DNA of 64,000 bases from Weissella diestrammenae (GCF_014397255.1 NZ_CP060724.1:496001-560000); one strand, 5' to 3'; counted from the stretch's first letter, positions 39,129 to 48,812 are shown. The notes: generated by a model not told the origin, from the letters alone. Translations and numbers: made by a program.

Positions 39129-41137
39129 TTAGGCCCTCACTTTTGCCTTTTTACCACGATGGACTAAGGTAGCCACCATAATCAGTCCGCCAATTAAAAG
39201 TAATATCAATAAGCCGCCTTTACCGGTAACTGGGAAAATTGATTGCTGATAATTAACAATATTGATCTCATTACCATCAATGACACCATCTGTAATCCCG
39301 CTACCCACTAACGTGCCATCATCTAAAGTTGACAAATCTTCAACCGTTGCCGCCGGATTTTGAGCGTCATTATTGAGATGATAAACACTAGCAATATTAA
39401 AGCGTAATGCCGGTTGAGATAGTGCCAGATACCCACTTGCCGGCTTGACCTCTTGCAATTCATATTGTCCACTCCGCAAACCTGAAAATGAGAAATAGCC
39501 ATCACTGGCACTCTTAACCGTTAATACATGTGCCGGTTGTGCCGTTCATTCACCCCCATCACTTGCCCGTCCAGCATAATAAAGTGTGTCATCAGCTTTA
39601 GAGACCCCACCCTCTTTCAAGGTAATTCCAGCTGGCGCGTGGTGCCAAAGAAGCTGAAAGGTAGCATCTGCCACAGGATTAAAAACCTGGGTTGTGAGGT
39701 GACCGTCCGCATCTTCATGGTATCGAGCCGGTCCATTTGTTTTGACAAAATCATAACCACCAACCCACGTTGATGCCTTATCTTGTCGCGTTCGTAAATC
39801 GTCAGTCAGCCGCGCTTCATTTGTGATTAAGCCAGTTGTGGCAGCGGCATTCACAATTGTTGTGACCTCAACTCGAAGACTGGTAATGCCTTTTTCAACT
39901 AGATTTTTTAAATGTGGTTGCAAGTTGATTTCAAACCACCCACACCGTTGATTAGTTTTGTTAATTTCATTGCCAGACCAACAATCAATCGAATTAACAA
40001 TGGGCTCACGTGCCATGCTACCGTCTGAATGCGTCAACTGATAATAACCATCCTGTCCGGTTACCGCCAATCCATTTTGACTTAAATCATACGTTTGTCC
40101 ATGACCAGATATGCCATTAGTCATATATGTATCAGCCGGTCGAAAATCTGACGACCACAATACGTCGCCATGATTAGCACCTGCTAATTGGAAAATTTTA
40201 ATTTGTTGTAAATCAACTTGATGAGGTAAAACGTCCTTTAGCATGAACGTTTGAAAATCTTCAGCCGTTGCCGGCAAGGTAATATCTATGGCCCATTTAA
40301 ATGAGTGTCCACGGTAAACGCCAATTTTATCATCATTTTCCACATAACCTTGACCATCAGGATCAACCATCTTATTTAACGATGTCGACATTGTATAGTT
40401 CTTTGGATAAAAATGAACCGTATCATTGGGCCCATAGCGGACCCCATTCTGATTTTCAGTTGGTAATGACAATAGCATCGGTGTCGCGATTTGACTAACG
40501 CCATGTGGTCGCCCATCCTCGATGATTAACCAAAGGCCCTTGGAGAGCGATAAATCAACATTCCCCTTACCCGACGTCGTACTTTTGCCCGTCATTTCGG
40601 TATGCGTTAACTGACTACTATCGGTTTTTCCGGCAACCACCGTTAAATCATGTAATAATTGGTCATTCGTTAGGTGTTGCTGATGATCAATGGTATGAAA
40701 TTCAAATTGCCACCTTGAAGCACTATTACTACTCTGGACAATTGAAAAATGCGCCGTTATCTGGTCTAAGGCATTGGCTTTAGTTGCATTATCTGGAAAG
40801 ACTGTGGTCCCCGTCCGCCACACTGGTTGAATTTCACCATCTTTCCAATCCAGATATGACATCATATCATAGTAAACAAAATTAACATTATCTAGTGGTC
40901 GCCAATTACCAAGGTCGGTCAGTTCAGCCCCCAGTTTTCAAAACTATCCGCCCCAATACCTGTACCTGTACCTGTACCTGTACCTGTACCTGTACCTGTA
41001 CCTAAGACTACTTTATGTAGTCGAATATGCGTGACATAATCGTCACTATCTGCGTAGATTTTTAATCGTTCAGTACTATAAAAAACCGCAAAGCATACGA
41101 ATAACAGTGATAACCATTTAATCCATTGTTTTGTCAT
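39129..41137 (-). pseudogene. Backbone-like pilin with frameshift and nonsense codon (second pilin gene)
   Basis: About 669 aa if repaired. Start 41137 (GGGAGG upstream) gives a signal peptide, then LHKVV, a (Gly-Thr)n tract coded by a hexamer repeat, the pilin motif VHFYPKN with the linkage Lys, Cna-B regions, E-box YELQEVKPASGY and the anchor IFPVTG with TM and basic tail. Lesion 1: GGGGG at 40928-40932 (complement); a sixth G links SFENWG to AELTDLG. Lesion 2: TGA at 39548-39546 in an otherwise continuous frame (DGGE*TAQPAHVLTV), probably from TGG. The YPK motif makes it the best backbone candidate, so pilus polymerisation is probably off. It overlaps the tip gene by 20 nt. Confidence 0.8.
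40958..41003 (-). repeat. Hexanucleotide tandem repeat coding (Gly-Thr)n
   Basis: Seven perfect copies of ACCTGT (plus strand) and a partial eighth; read on the minus strand as GGTACA, giving alternating Gly-Thr. The 6-bp unit keeps the frame, so copy-number change would alter length only. It lies near the N-terminus of the mature second pilin. Confidence 0.95.
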
Positions 41138-44100
41138 CAGTCGGCCTCCCGTCTCGATCATTAATCATTAACGTCCCAACAATGATCACAACAATCAATA
41201 TCGCACCCAGTACAATAATTATTTTTCGATCACCAGTTGCTGGCATCATAAATTGACGTAAATCTTTTGCTGTGACATGAATCACATTATCTACCGTACC
41301 GTCAGTCAGATGGTCGGCCAATGTCCAAGCTGCATCTGGATTGGTAGTGATGATCGTCCCATCACTTTTGATTTCAAAGATTAAATCGACAGTAATTCGC
41401 GAATAGCCATCGGGGGCATGCGTTTCAACCAATCGGTATTTAGCAGGTACTTTAATGTTTGCGTCTAAGGTCACCTGTCCTGATTCATTAGTCGTCATTT
41501 CACTGCCTAATGTCTGCCAATGGTCTGAACTATCTGCTTGAAACAATTGAAAACGCGCCCCAGCTAAACTGCCATGCCCAGAATTTAATTTTGTAATGTC
41601 GAGTGCATATCGTTTCAGTTGATTCGTAAGACTAAAATATGTTAAGTCATTTTGAATTGAGAGTTTCATCCCATCAATCGCACTACTTGGGCTAATTAAT
41701 GTTGCATACGTCGCATCTGTGAACAAGAATAATTTCTGCCTTTGCGCCCAATTATCAATTGCATGACCGTCTGCATCTTTACGTTCGGCATCGTACGCAT
41801 CCAAGTCGACCAAATGATCACCGCCAAGTGTCACAGGTTCAGGTGCATTTGAACCATCGCTGACAACGCCATAAATGTAGCGATTTGCCAACAATTCAAA
41901 ACCTTTAGGCGCTGAAATTTCACTGATTCGAAACTTTTGCCCATATTCCGCATTATATGGTGGCAGGTCATATGTGCCATTGTTATCTAAGGTCACAATT
42001 CCATTTCCACTATGATCAGCAACCGTCTGCCCATTTAAAATTCGATTGTAAGAAATCCACGTACCAGCAGTGACCATTGTTCCAGCGGGGATCACACCTT
42101 GACTCGTTATCACATCATTTTCAAACGTCTTATCGACGTCTAACTGATTTTCAATTAAGAAAGTAGCCCCAGTCAATGAATGACCAGACTGGTCAACTTT
42201 TCGTAGCTGATATTTAAAATCAGTTAAGGTATTTGTAAAATGATACTGATTTTGATCGGTCACCGATAAGCTCGTCGCGTAACCAGGAATGTTTTGTTCT
42301 ACTAATTCGTATGTAATGTTCTCGCCTTGATTGTTAAAAATTGGCAACCATAAGTCATGATCTGTCTGCTGATATGATTTTCCCCACGCTTCCTTTAATT
42401 TTTCATCGTTTAACGGGACGTCATCGTCTTTATATGGTTTTGCTAGTGTTAATGTATCATTAACCCATGCTTGACCATCCGTTAGATTTTTACGGGTCAA
42501 ATTAAATTGTAACGTGTCCGGTCGTGTTCGAACGTTATCACTGTTATCGCCAATCCAAGTTTTTTTAACGACCAATTGTCTACCAGGTGCTTTAACCGAC
42601 GGCACACCAATTTGAACTAATATCGCATTTAGTTGTTGGGGCTGAAAGGTGGTTGTGCCATTGGTTTGTAACCATTGATTTGGCACAAAATCTGCACGCT
42701 CAGTCACCACATGAATCCGATAGATAATTTCTATCATCTCTCCTTGTGGAATATCAATATGATTTAAATCAATTGCCCCAGTACTAGCATCGTACGTCCC
42801 TGTCACCGGCGTGAGCACATCATATTGAGAATTCGCATTAAACGCATTGCCAATATTGATCGTTGGTAAATCCGATAAGTGACTGAAATCTGCTTGCCGC
42901 CAACGATTGACTTTAATTGGGCCATCGCCGTTTAAAGTTTCACTAGGCTGACCATCAATTAACATTGTTTTGGGAATACTATCATGTAAATGCGCATTTT
43001 TAACGAAATCAAACAACTCTGTGACTAGTTCGTTCAGATGATTCAATAATTTGTCCGTTGCAATTGCGTTATAGTAATAATTAACATTGCCTTTAGGATC
43101 AATGGATGCAATTGCTTGCAACAAATCTTGTGCGAGCCGAGTTGACCGTGCTGACTGTGTCTCTCCATCTCTGACCACCATTGTACCAATCGTATAAAGC
43201 GCGCGAATTTTTGTATCTTTTTTGATTTGATTGGCTTCCTCAATAGCTGCTTGTCCTGAGATATAGTCACCATCTCCAATCGAGTGCGAAATTCGGTAAG
43301 GATTCGCGTCGTTACCTGCACCAATCCGAGAATAGTAACCACTAAAAGGGTTATTATTAGTCATCGTTTGATTGTTATTATAATTTGCGGCGCTTGGATA
43401 GGTCATATTATTGTTGGTTGCACCTTTAATTAATAAATCCGATGTATATGGATAATTCGTGCCCCATGGCCTACTATTTCCGCTCAATGAAGTTGGCGAA
43501 TCGTGTTGACTAGCTGCGCCATCAGAAAGCAAAACGATGATTTTATTGTTCTCAGTAAAATTGCTGGCATCTAACATTTTATGCGCTGCACGTAATGCAC
43601 CTTGGGTATAGGTACCGGCATCGTTTCCCGCAGTAATCTGCATACTTCGAATATAATCATCGATTGATTTTAACGCATTCTCACCACCGATTTGAACGAT
43701 ATCATTGGTTTTCACCCCATCTGAATAGGGTACCAACCCAACTCGTAATTGATTATTTGTCACGTATGGTCTAATTACCTTCACGAAATCCGTAAAGGCG
43801 CGCTGTGCTTTAACTAGTCGATTTTCTTGGGCATTTCCTGGATCTTCATTGCTAATCATCGAATAGGACCGGTCAAATACAAAAACAATTTCAGCTTTGT
43901 TTTTCGTATATTCCGTTTGCGTCCCGCCCGTCATTTTTAATGAAATATCATAAGCTCCTGGGATAATTTTATTACTACTGTCCTTGGCTGGTGATGCCGT
44001 TTTTTTGGCTCGAAAACCTGTATACTCGGGTCCTAAATGCTCCCAATTCAACCAATTCTTACTACCATACCAATTTTCTTGGGCCCCACCATAATTACGA

Positions 44101-44411
44101 GTAGTTGCATCTAGTTCAGATTTTTCTTTTGGTTGCTCGCTAAAAAAACTGTTTGTATTCGGTGCTAATGTTCCAGCATCTAATGAGTATGGGTGTACCG
44201 GCAGTACTGAGCCGGCGACGCCATCTGCTTCTTCAGTTGTATATGTATGATACCCTTCACCGATATCTGGTGTTAATTTTTGCTGACTATCAGCTGCATG
44301 TGCGTGATGCCCGGAATGAAAAATGTGCGGGGCAATCAAAACAAGTGACGTCACCAATGGCAATACAATGATGATACAACCCAACCATTTGAAAAGTTTC
44401 CTCTTAAACAT
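41118..44411 (-). CDS. VWA-domain pilus tip adhesin with MPATG anchor
   Basis: 1097 residues. Signal peptide (about 1-40), then a von Willebrand A domain (about 170-490) with the MIDAS DRSYS, matching tip pilins that bind host or matrix ligands. Next come Cna-B type repeats (YQLRKVDQSG...EISAPKGFE; ITKLNSGHGSLAGARFQLF...RLVETHAPDGYS) and the anchor MMPATG followed by a TM segment and charged tail. AGGGAGGAT precedes the ATG. The frame is intact, first in the pilus cluster. Confidence 0.92.
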   Translation of the reverse strand: MFKRKLFKWLGCIIIVLPLVTSLVLIAPHIFHSGHHAHAADSQQKLTPDIGEGYHTYTTEEADGVAGSVLPVHPYSLDAGTLAPNTNSFFSEQPKEKSELDATTRNYGGAQENWYGSKNWLNWEHLGPEYTGFRAKKTASPAKDSSNKIIPGAYDISLKMTGGTQTEYTKNKAEIVFVFDRSYSMISNEDPGNAQENRLVKAQRAFTDFVKVIRPYVTNNQLRVGLVPYSDGVKTNDIVQIGGENALKSIDDYIRSMQITAGNDAGTYTQGALRAAHKMLDASNFTENNKIIVLLSDGAASQHDSPTSLSGNSRPWGTNYPYTSDLLIKGATNNNMTYPSAANYNNNQTMTNNNPFSGYYSRIGAGNDANPYRISHSIGDGDYISGQAAIEEANQIKKDTKIRALYTIGTMVVRDGETQSARSTRLAQDLLQAIASIDPKGNVNYYYNAIATDKLLNHLNELVTELFDFVKNAHLHDSIPKTMLIDGQPSETLNGDGPIKVNRWRQADFSHLSDLPTINIGNAFNANSQYDVLTPVTGTYDASTGAIDLNHIDIPQGEMIEIIYRIHVVTERADFVPNQWLQTNGTTTFQPQQLNAILVQIGVPSVKAPGRQLVVKKTWIGDNSDNVRTRPDTLQFNLTRKNLTDGQAWVNDTLTLAKPYKDDDVPLNDEKLKEAWGKSYQQTDHDLWLPIFNNQGENITYELVEQNIPGYATSLSVTDQNQYHFTNTLTDFKYQLRKVDQSGHSLTGATFLIENQLDVDKTFENDVITSQGVIPAGTMVTAGTWISYNRILNGQTVADHSGNGIVTLDNNGTYDLPPYNAEYGQKFRISEISAPKGFELLANRYIYGVVSDGSNAPEPVTLGGDHLVDLDAYDAERKDADGHAIDNWAQRQKLFLFTDATYATLISPSSAIDGMKLSIQNDLTYFSLTNQLKRYALDITKLNSGHGSLAGARFQLFQADSSDHWQTLGSEMTTNESGQVTLDANIKVPAKYRLVETHAPDGYSRITVDLIFEIKSDGTIITTNPDAAWTLADHLTDGTVDNVIHVTAKDLRQFMMPATGDRKIIIVLGAILIVVIIVGTLMINDRDGRPTDDKTMD

Positions 44412-44743
44412 ATGTATTTATCCTCCCTATTAAATTAGGATAATTGTCCACTTTTTAAGATAATATGATATTTTTCATTATAGGTATGAGATATGAATTT
44501 TTTTCGTCCCCCGACTTTTTTTTAACCAAATTGATATCATATATCAACGTTTATTTTTCATACAGCATACATATATTCATTTGAGATATTAGTATATATA
44601 GATAAAATATTGGCTAACACGTCTAATCGTAGCGATATCATCTTTTTGAATGAAATAGTTGCAGCCTGAATTTTAAGCAGTTTAAGTAATAAAAAACTGA
44701 TAAGCCGATGCTTATCAGTGGACACTTTTTTGACTATTTTAAC
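44412..44743 (-). promoter_or_regulatory. AT-rich promoter region of the pilus cluster
   Basis: 332 nt very rich in A/T. The minus strand has several -10-like boxes (CCTATAAT, CATATTAT) but no convincing -35, an inverted repeat TTGATAT-N3-ATATCAA (44531-44547), and GGGGG next to a run of nine A. Activator dependence or control by tract length is possible; no start can be fixed. The adhP terminator occupies the right end. Confidence 0.45.
44690..44719 (-). terminator. Terminator of adhP
   Basis: Perfect 10-bp stem ACTGATAAGC/GCTTATCAGT (44719-44696), loop of 4, followed by TTTTTTATT on the minus strand. Confidence 0.88.
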
Positions 44744-45796
44744 TTATAGCGTTGTAAAATCAAACACCTTACGACCCGTGATTTTACCATGACGCATTTC
44801 ATCAATCACGCTGTTAATTTCTGAGAATGGAACTTTCTCAACAATTGGCTTAACTTTACCTTCGGCTCCAAATTGGAAAGCTTCCTTCAAATCAGCACGC
44901 GTACCAACTAATGATCCACGGACTTCAATCCCATCAAGGACTGTCTTAGCAATATTCAATGCCATATCACCTTGTGGTAATGCGACAGCCACTAACTTTC
45001 CCATTGGCCGCAACACATTAACCGCTTGAGAAAAGGCGGCGTCATTAACGGCTGTTACCTGCGCATTATGCACACCACCAGTGAGCTCATTAACTCGTGC
45101 GACTACATCTTCGGTCTTCCGATTAATCATCACTTCAGCGCCGTTTTGATGGGCTGCTTCTAACTTATCTGGGTTACCGTCAATTACAGCAACATGAGCA
45201 CCAAAAACATTATGTGCATATTGAACCGCTAAATTACCGAGACCACCGGCGCCGTGCACAGAAACCCATTGACCTGGCTTTGTCTCTCCAACCTTCAATG
45301 ACTTATACATCGTCACACCAGCACATGTGATTGAAGTTGCTTCAAGTGGATCAAGACCATCCGGCACTTTGACCGCATATTTCGCATTCACTACACATTG
45401 TTGTGACATTGCACCATCAATTGTATAACCAGAATTGCGGACATTTCGACAGAATGTTTCATTTCCTGAAACACAGTAATCGCAAACACCACAGGCATCA
45501 TAAAACCATGCAATTGAAACCCGATCACCAAGCTTTAGGTAATCACCAGCGCCCTCACCCAATTTTGATACACGTCCAACACCTTCATGTCCGATTACAC
45601 GCCGGAAATTACCATTGCGGTCACCTAATTTATTTGGATCTCCGAAATCGCCACTTGCACAATGTAAATCAGTATGACACAATCCAACATATTCGACATC
45701 AACTAATGCTTCACCAAAGCCCAATTGACGCGGTGTCCAATCATCGATTAAATCAACATAACCATCATTTGTCTCACGTACTACAGCAGCTTTCAT
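44744..45796 (-). CDS. adhP: Zinc-dependent alcohol dehydrogenase (AdhP type)
   Basis: Medium-chain NAD-linked alcohol/aldehyde oxidoreductase, 350 aa. Catalytic zinc ligands in GLCHTDLH and GHEGVGRV, structural zinc cysteines in [17 protein letters not shown], and the Rossmann motif [10 protein letters not shown]. In heterofermenters it recycles NADH by reducing acetaldehyde. AAGGGGA precedes the ATG. Monocistronic, with Rex-like and cre-like sites upstream. Confidence 0.94.
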   Translation of the reverse strand: MKAAVVRETNDGYVDLIDDWTPRQLGFGEALVDVEYVGLCHTDLHCASGDFGDPNKLGDRNGNFRRVIGHEGVGRVSKLGEGAGDYLKLGDRVSIAWFYDACGVCDYCVSGNETFCRNVRNSGYTIDGAMSQQCVVNAKYAVKVPDGLDPLEATSITCAGVTMYKSLKVGETKPGQWVSVHGAGGLGNLAVQYAHNVFGAHVAVIDGNPDKLEAAHQNGAEVMINRKTEDVVARVNELTGGVHNAQVTAVNDAAFSQAVNVLRPMGKLVAVALPQGDMALNIAKTVLDGIEVRGSLVGTRADLKEAFQFGAEGKVKPIVEKVPFSEINSVIDEMRHGKITGRKVFDFTTL

Positions 45797-45847
45797 GTTC
45801 AGTCCCCTTTTTCATCCATTTCTATTTGTGAAAGTTTTTACATATCT

Positions 45848-45863
45848 ATTGTAACCGTTTTCT
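45848..45863 (-). promoter_or_regulatory. adhP -10 overlapped by a cre-like site
   Basis: TACAAT (45853-45848 on the minus strand) is the best -10. TGTAACCGTTTTCT (45850-45863, plus strand) matches cre TGWAANCGNTWNCA at 13 of 14 and covers it, so CcpA repression is likely. Confidence 0.5.
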
Positions 45864-45925
45864 TTCAAAAATAAAAGCATTTTATTGCTTAAATCACACA
45901 CAATAAACCGGAAAATTTATTATTT

Positions 45926-45943
45926 TTGTGAAATTTATGACAA
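45926..45943. promoter_or_regulatory. Rex-box-like site upstream of adhP
   Basis: TTGTGAAATTTATGACAA matches the Rex consensus TTGTGAAWWWWTTCACAA at 16 of 18 positions. Rex (NADH-sensing repressor) commonly controls adh and ldh genes in Firmicutes. It lies about 75 nt upstream of the -10, rather far for direct occlusion. Confidence 0.4.
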
Positions 45944-45962
45944 TCCAAGATGATTTCAGGAT

Positions 45963-46070
45963 ATAAAAAAAACCTCACAAATTATAGTGCGCGATCCGTT
46001 TAAGATCATTCAACCTAGACTTGGCTTTGAGCCATCATCGTAACAGTTTATGCATTATAATTTGGAGATT
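45963..46070 (-). ncRNA. L17 downstream element (L17DE) with terminator
   Basis: Directly behind rplQ the minus strand has a long closing stem: CTCCAAATTATAATGC (46067-46052) pairs with GCACTATAATTTGTGAG (45990-45974) with one bulge and one mismatch. It encloses smaller hairpins including GGCTCAAAGCC and GATC/GATC, and is followed by T8-9. Position and form fit the L17DE motif described for lactic acid bacteria and Listeria as a 3'-UTR element of the L17 operon. Its role is unknown; it also ends the ribosomal transcript. Confidence 0.65.
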
Positions 46071-46105
46071 TTAAAGTATGTTTATCGATTTTGGCAACTA
46101 ACGAA

Positions 46106-46492
46106 TTAGTCAACCAATTCCAAGATAACCATTTGTGCAGCGTCACCACGACGTTGTACTGTCTTTAAGATGCGTGTGTATCCACCCGCACGGCCTTCAA
46201 AACGAGGTGCAACATGATTAAACAAGTGTTGCAAAGCGTTTTCAACCTTAACCTTGTTGTCTTCAGTTGTCGAAACTTCCGCAACAACGTTACGCAAGAA
46301 AGCAGCTGCCTTACGACGAGAAGCTAAGTCTCCGTGCTTTCCCAACGTAATCATTTTTTCAGCAGTCTTACGAACTTCCTTGGCGCGAGCCTCAGTTGTC
46401 TCGATACGACCGTTAATTAACAATGCAGTTGTTAAATCACGCAACAAAGCCTTACGTTGTGAGCTTGTGCGTCCCAACTTACGGTATGACAT
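46106..46492 (-). CDS. rplQ: Large-subunit ribosomal protein L17
   Basis: 128 residues, [20 protein letters not shown] and [21 protein letters not shown] are typical. Last gene of the alpha operon, 39 nt after rpoA, followed by the L17DE element. Confidence 0.98.
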   Translation of the reverse strand: MSYRKLGRTSSQRKALLRDLTTALLINGRIETTEARAKEVRKTAEKMITLGKHGDLASRRKAAAFLRNVVAEVSTTEDNKVKVENALQHLFNHVAPRFEGRAGGYTRILKTVQRRGDAAQMVILELVD

Positions 46493-46531
46493 GAGTCATT
46501 CCTCCTTCTTTGGTATTCTTATCTATATAAT

Positions 46532-47476
46532 CTAATCTTCCTTGCGGAATCCCAAACCAAGCAATGTTAGCTTTTCTTGGATTTCGTCAAGTGATTTCCG
46601 ACCGAGGTTACGTACAGACATCATTTGGATTTCTGTCCGATCTACTAACTCTTGAACAGAGTTAATCCCAGCCCGTTTGAGACAATTATAAGAACGAACT
46701 GATAGATCAAGCTCTTCGATTGGCATCTCAGTATGCTTAGGTGCTACAGTTTCTTCCTTGTCCACCATCACTTGTGCCGTCACAGCACGCTCTGACAATC
46801 CGACAAATGCATTTAAGTGAGATGAGAGAACTTGTGCTGCCAATGAAATTGCTTCCGTTGGTGTCAAAGAACCATCTGTCCAAACATCAAATGTTAATTT
46901 ATCAAAGTCATCACGTTGACCAACACGTGTACTCTCAACTTGATAGTTGACACGTTCAATTGGGGTAAAGATTGAATCAATTGCAAGAACGCCAATTGGC
47001 AAATCTTCATGCAATTCCTTATTCTGGTCTGCGGACACATATCCACGACCACGTTCAGCGGTCAAAGTCATGTGCAAGGTTGCCCCAGCCGCAACAGTAG
47101 CAATGTATAAGTCTTTATTCAAAACTGTTACATCACTATCTCCAGTAATATCAGCAGCAGTCACAGTGGCTGGACCGGCGACATTAATTTCGAGTGTCTT
47201 CTCTTCATCGCTTTCGATACTTAATGAAACTTTTTTAAGATTCAAGATGATTTGCGTCACATCTTCAACAACCCCTTCGATTGTTGAAAATTCATGCAAA
47301 ACAGTATCGATTTGTACAGAATTGATCGCTGCTCCTGGCAAAGATGACAACAATACACGACGCAAAGAATTACCAAGCGTTGTTCCGTAGCCGCGCTCAA
47401 GTGGCTCAACTACAAATTTTCCGTAATTGTCATTTTCTTCAACAAGAGTGATCTTTGGGTTTTCGAATTCAAGCAT
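46532..47476 (-). CDS. rpoA: RNA polymerase alpha subunit
   Basis: 314 residues from [10 protein letters not shown] (47476; AAAGGGG about 12 nt upstream). N-terminal dimerisation domain with [21 protein letters not shown], and C-terminal domain [31 protein letters not shown] that contacts UP elements and activators. Confidence 0.98.
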   Translation of the reverse strand: MLEFENPKITLVEENDNYGKFVVEPLERGYGTTLGNSLRRVLLSSLPGAAINSVQIDTVLHEFSTIEGVVEDVTQIILNLKKVSLSIESDEEKTLEINVAGPATVTAADITGDSDVTVLNKDLYIATVAAGATLHMTLTAERGRGYVSADQNKELHEDLPIGVLAIDSIFTPIERVNYQVESTRVGQRDDFDKLTFDVWTDGSLTPTEAISLAAQVLSSHLNAFVGLSERAVTAQVMVDKEETVAPKHTEMPIEELDLSVRSYNCLKRAGINSVQELVDRTEIQMMSVRNLGRKSLDEIQEKLTLLGLGFRKED

Positions 47477-47532
47477 AGTGTTTGTTACCCCTTTCATCAA
47501 AGCTTACATGTGAACCTAGTTGCAAGTGGCAA

Positions 47533-47919
47533 TTAGACACGACGACGCTTTGGTGGGCGAGAACCGTTGTGTGGTACTGGAGTGACATCCTTGATAGAAG
47601 TAACTTCCAAACCTGCAGCGGCCAATGCACGGATAGCAGATTCACGTCCTGAACCAGGACCCTTAACAGTTACTTCAACTGTCTTCATTCCGTTTTCCAT
47701 TGCTCCCTTGGCAGCAGCTTCAGAAGCCATTTGCGCAGCAAATGGCGTTGACTTACGGCTACCCTTAAATCCAAGTGAACCAGCAGATGACCAGGCAACA
47801 GCGTTACCTTGGACATCAGTAATCATTACGATCGTGTTGTTGAATGTTGCGTGGATGTGTGCTACACCACTTTCAATATTCTTTTTTACACGACGCTTAC
47901 GAGTATTACGACCTGCCAT
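47533..47919 (-). CDS. rpsK: Small-subunit ribosomal protein S11
   Basis: 128 residues with [36 protein letters not shown] and the C-terminal [13 protein letters not shown]. Lies between rpsM and rpoA as usual. Confidence 0.98.
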   Translation of the reverse strand: MAGRNTRKRRVKKNIESGVAHIHATFNNTIVMITDVQGNAVAWSSAGSLGFKGSRKSTPFAAQMASEAAAKGAMENGMKTVEVTVKGPGSGRESAIRALAAAGLEVTSIKDVTPVPHNGSRPPKRRRV

Positions 47920-47950
47920 GAATAAATAAGCTCCTTTCTACGGTAGTTAA

Positions 47951-48316
47951 TTACTTCTTCTTACCTGCAATCGCAGTAGCTGGGCCTTTGCGCGTACGAG
48001 CGTTGTTCTTGGTATTTTGACCACGAACAGGCAAGCCCTTACGATGGCGAATGCCGCGGTATGATGCGATTTCTTGTAACTTTTTAATGTTCAATGAGAC
48101 TTCACGACGCAAGTCACCTTCCACCTTGATACCATCAACGATGGCACGGATGGCGTCTTCTTGGTCTGGTGTCAAGTCACGAACACGTACGTCTTCAGAA
48201 ACTCCAGCTTCTGCCAAAATCTTTTCAGCAGTAGTGTTACCGATTCCGTATACATATGTCAATGCGATCACGATACGCTTATCGCGAGGCAAATCGATTC
48301 CTGCAATACGAGCCAT
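47951..48316 (-). CDS. rpsM: Small-subunit ribosomal protein S13
   Basis: 121 residues: [20 protein letters not shown], the YGIG helix-hairpin and the basic tail [15 protein letters not shown]. Its SD AGGAGG abuts the 83-bp tandem duplication that extends from the end of rpmJ, lengthening the intergenic distance to 132 nt. Confidence 0.98.
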   Translation of the reverse strand: MARIAGIDLPRDKRIVIALTYVYGIGNTTAEKILAEAGVSEDVRVRDLTPDQEDAIRAIVDGIKVEGDLRREVSLNIKKLQEIASYRGIRHRKGLPVRGQNTKNNARTRKGPATAIAGKKK

Positions 48317-48327
48317 TGCTATTACCT

Positions 48328-48493
48328 CCTATAGTAAGTTATTTATTTGTGAAACCGAAGTGCTATTATGCACCTTGGCGTTGTTTGTGCTTGGGATTTG
48401 TGCAAATCACCCTATAGTAAGTTATTTATTTGTGAAACCGAAGTGCTATTATGCACCTTGGCGTTGTTTGTGCTTGGGATTTGTGCAAATCAC
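48328..48493. repeat. Exact 83-bp tandem duplication over the rpmJ 3' end
   Basis: Two directly adjacent, identical 83-bp copies (48328-48410 and 48411-48493). Each contains the last 14 codons of rpmJ, the stop codon and the spacer up to the rpsM ribosome site. The copy next to the rpmJ start completes the gene; the other leaves a startless [14 protein letters not shown] remnant (about 48366-48410). Perfect identity points to a recent event, or to an assembly artefact. Confidence 0.95.
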
Positions 48494-48565
48494 CATCACA
48501 CGACCGTTACGGCGGATAACCTTGCAGTTATCACACATAGGCTTTACTGATGGGCGAACCTTCAT
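48449..48565 (-). CDS. rpmJ: Large-subunit ribosomal protein L36
   Basis: 38 residues: [19 protein letters not shown] ... [15 protein letters not shown]. The zinc ligands (CxxC, C and H) are present, so this is the zinc-binding form. AGGAGG precedes the ATG, 31 nt after infA. Its 3' part is duplicated in tandem downstream. Confidence 0.96.
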   Translation of the reverse strand: MKVRPSVKPMCDNCKVIRRNGRVMVICTNPKHKQRQGA

Positions 48566-48596
48566 TGTATTTACCTCCTAAAATTCAACGACTTGA

Positions 48597-48812
48597 TTAC
48601 TTGAAACGGTAAGTAATCCGTCCCTTCGTCAAATCGTATGGCGACATCTCAACTGTTACACGATCACCAGGTAAAATTCGAATAAAATTCTTTCGAATCT
48701 TGCCAGAAACGTGCGCAAGAATTACGGCGCCGTTTTCCAATTCAACGGTAAACATGGCATTTGGCAAAGTTTCCTTTACCATACCTGAAATTTCAATAAC
48801 ATCGCTGGCCAC
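48597..48812 (-). CDS. infA: Translation initiation factor IF-1, GTG start
   Basis: 71-residue OB-fold protein ([36 protein letters not shown]). Start at GTG 48812 is set by GAAGGAGG 7 nt upstream and by family length; the 19 extra codons of the longer frame fit no IF-1. Between adk and rpmJ. Confidence 0.96.
   Translation of the reverse strand: MASDVIEISGMVKETLPNAMFTVELENGAVILAHVSGKIRKNFIRILPGDRVTVEMSPYDLTKGRITYRFK

Noticed and set aside
39546-39548. TGA in the second pilin as selenocysteine or programmed readthrough
   Set aside because: No SECIS-like hairpin or readthrough context is evident, lactic acid bacteria lack this machinery as a rule, and the same gene carries an independent frameshift.
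40958-41003. Tandem hexamers as a CRISPR array
   Set aside because: There are no spacers; it is a simple coding repeat.
46947-47390. Long open frame antisense to rpoA, and similar frames opposite htrA, secY and rplB
   Set aside because: They lie wholly over conserved genes on the other strand, lack ribosome sites and resemble no family: codon-bias shadows.
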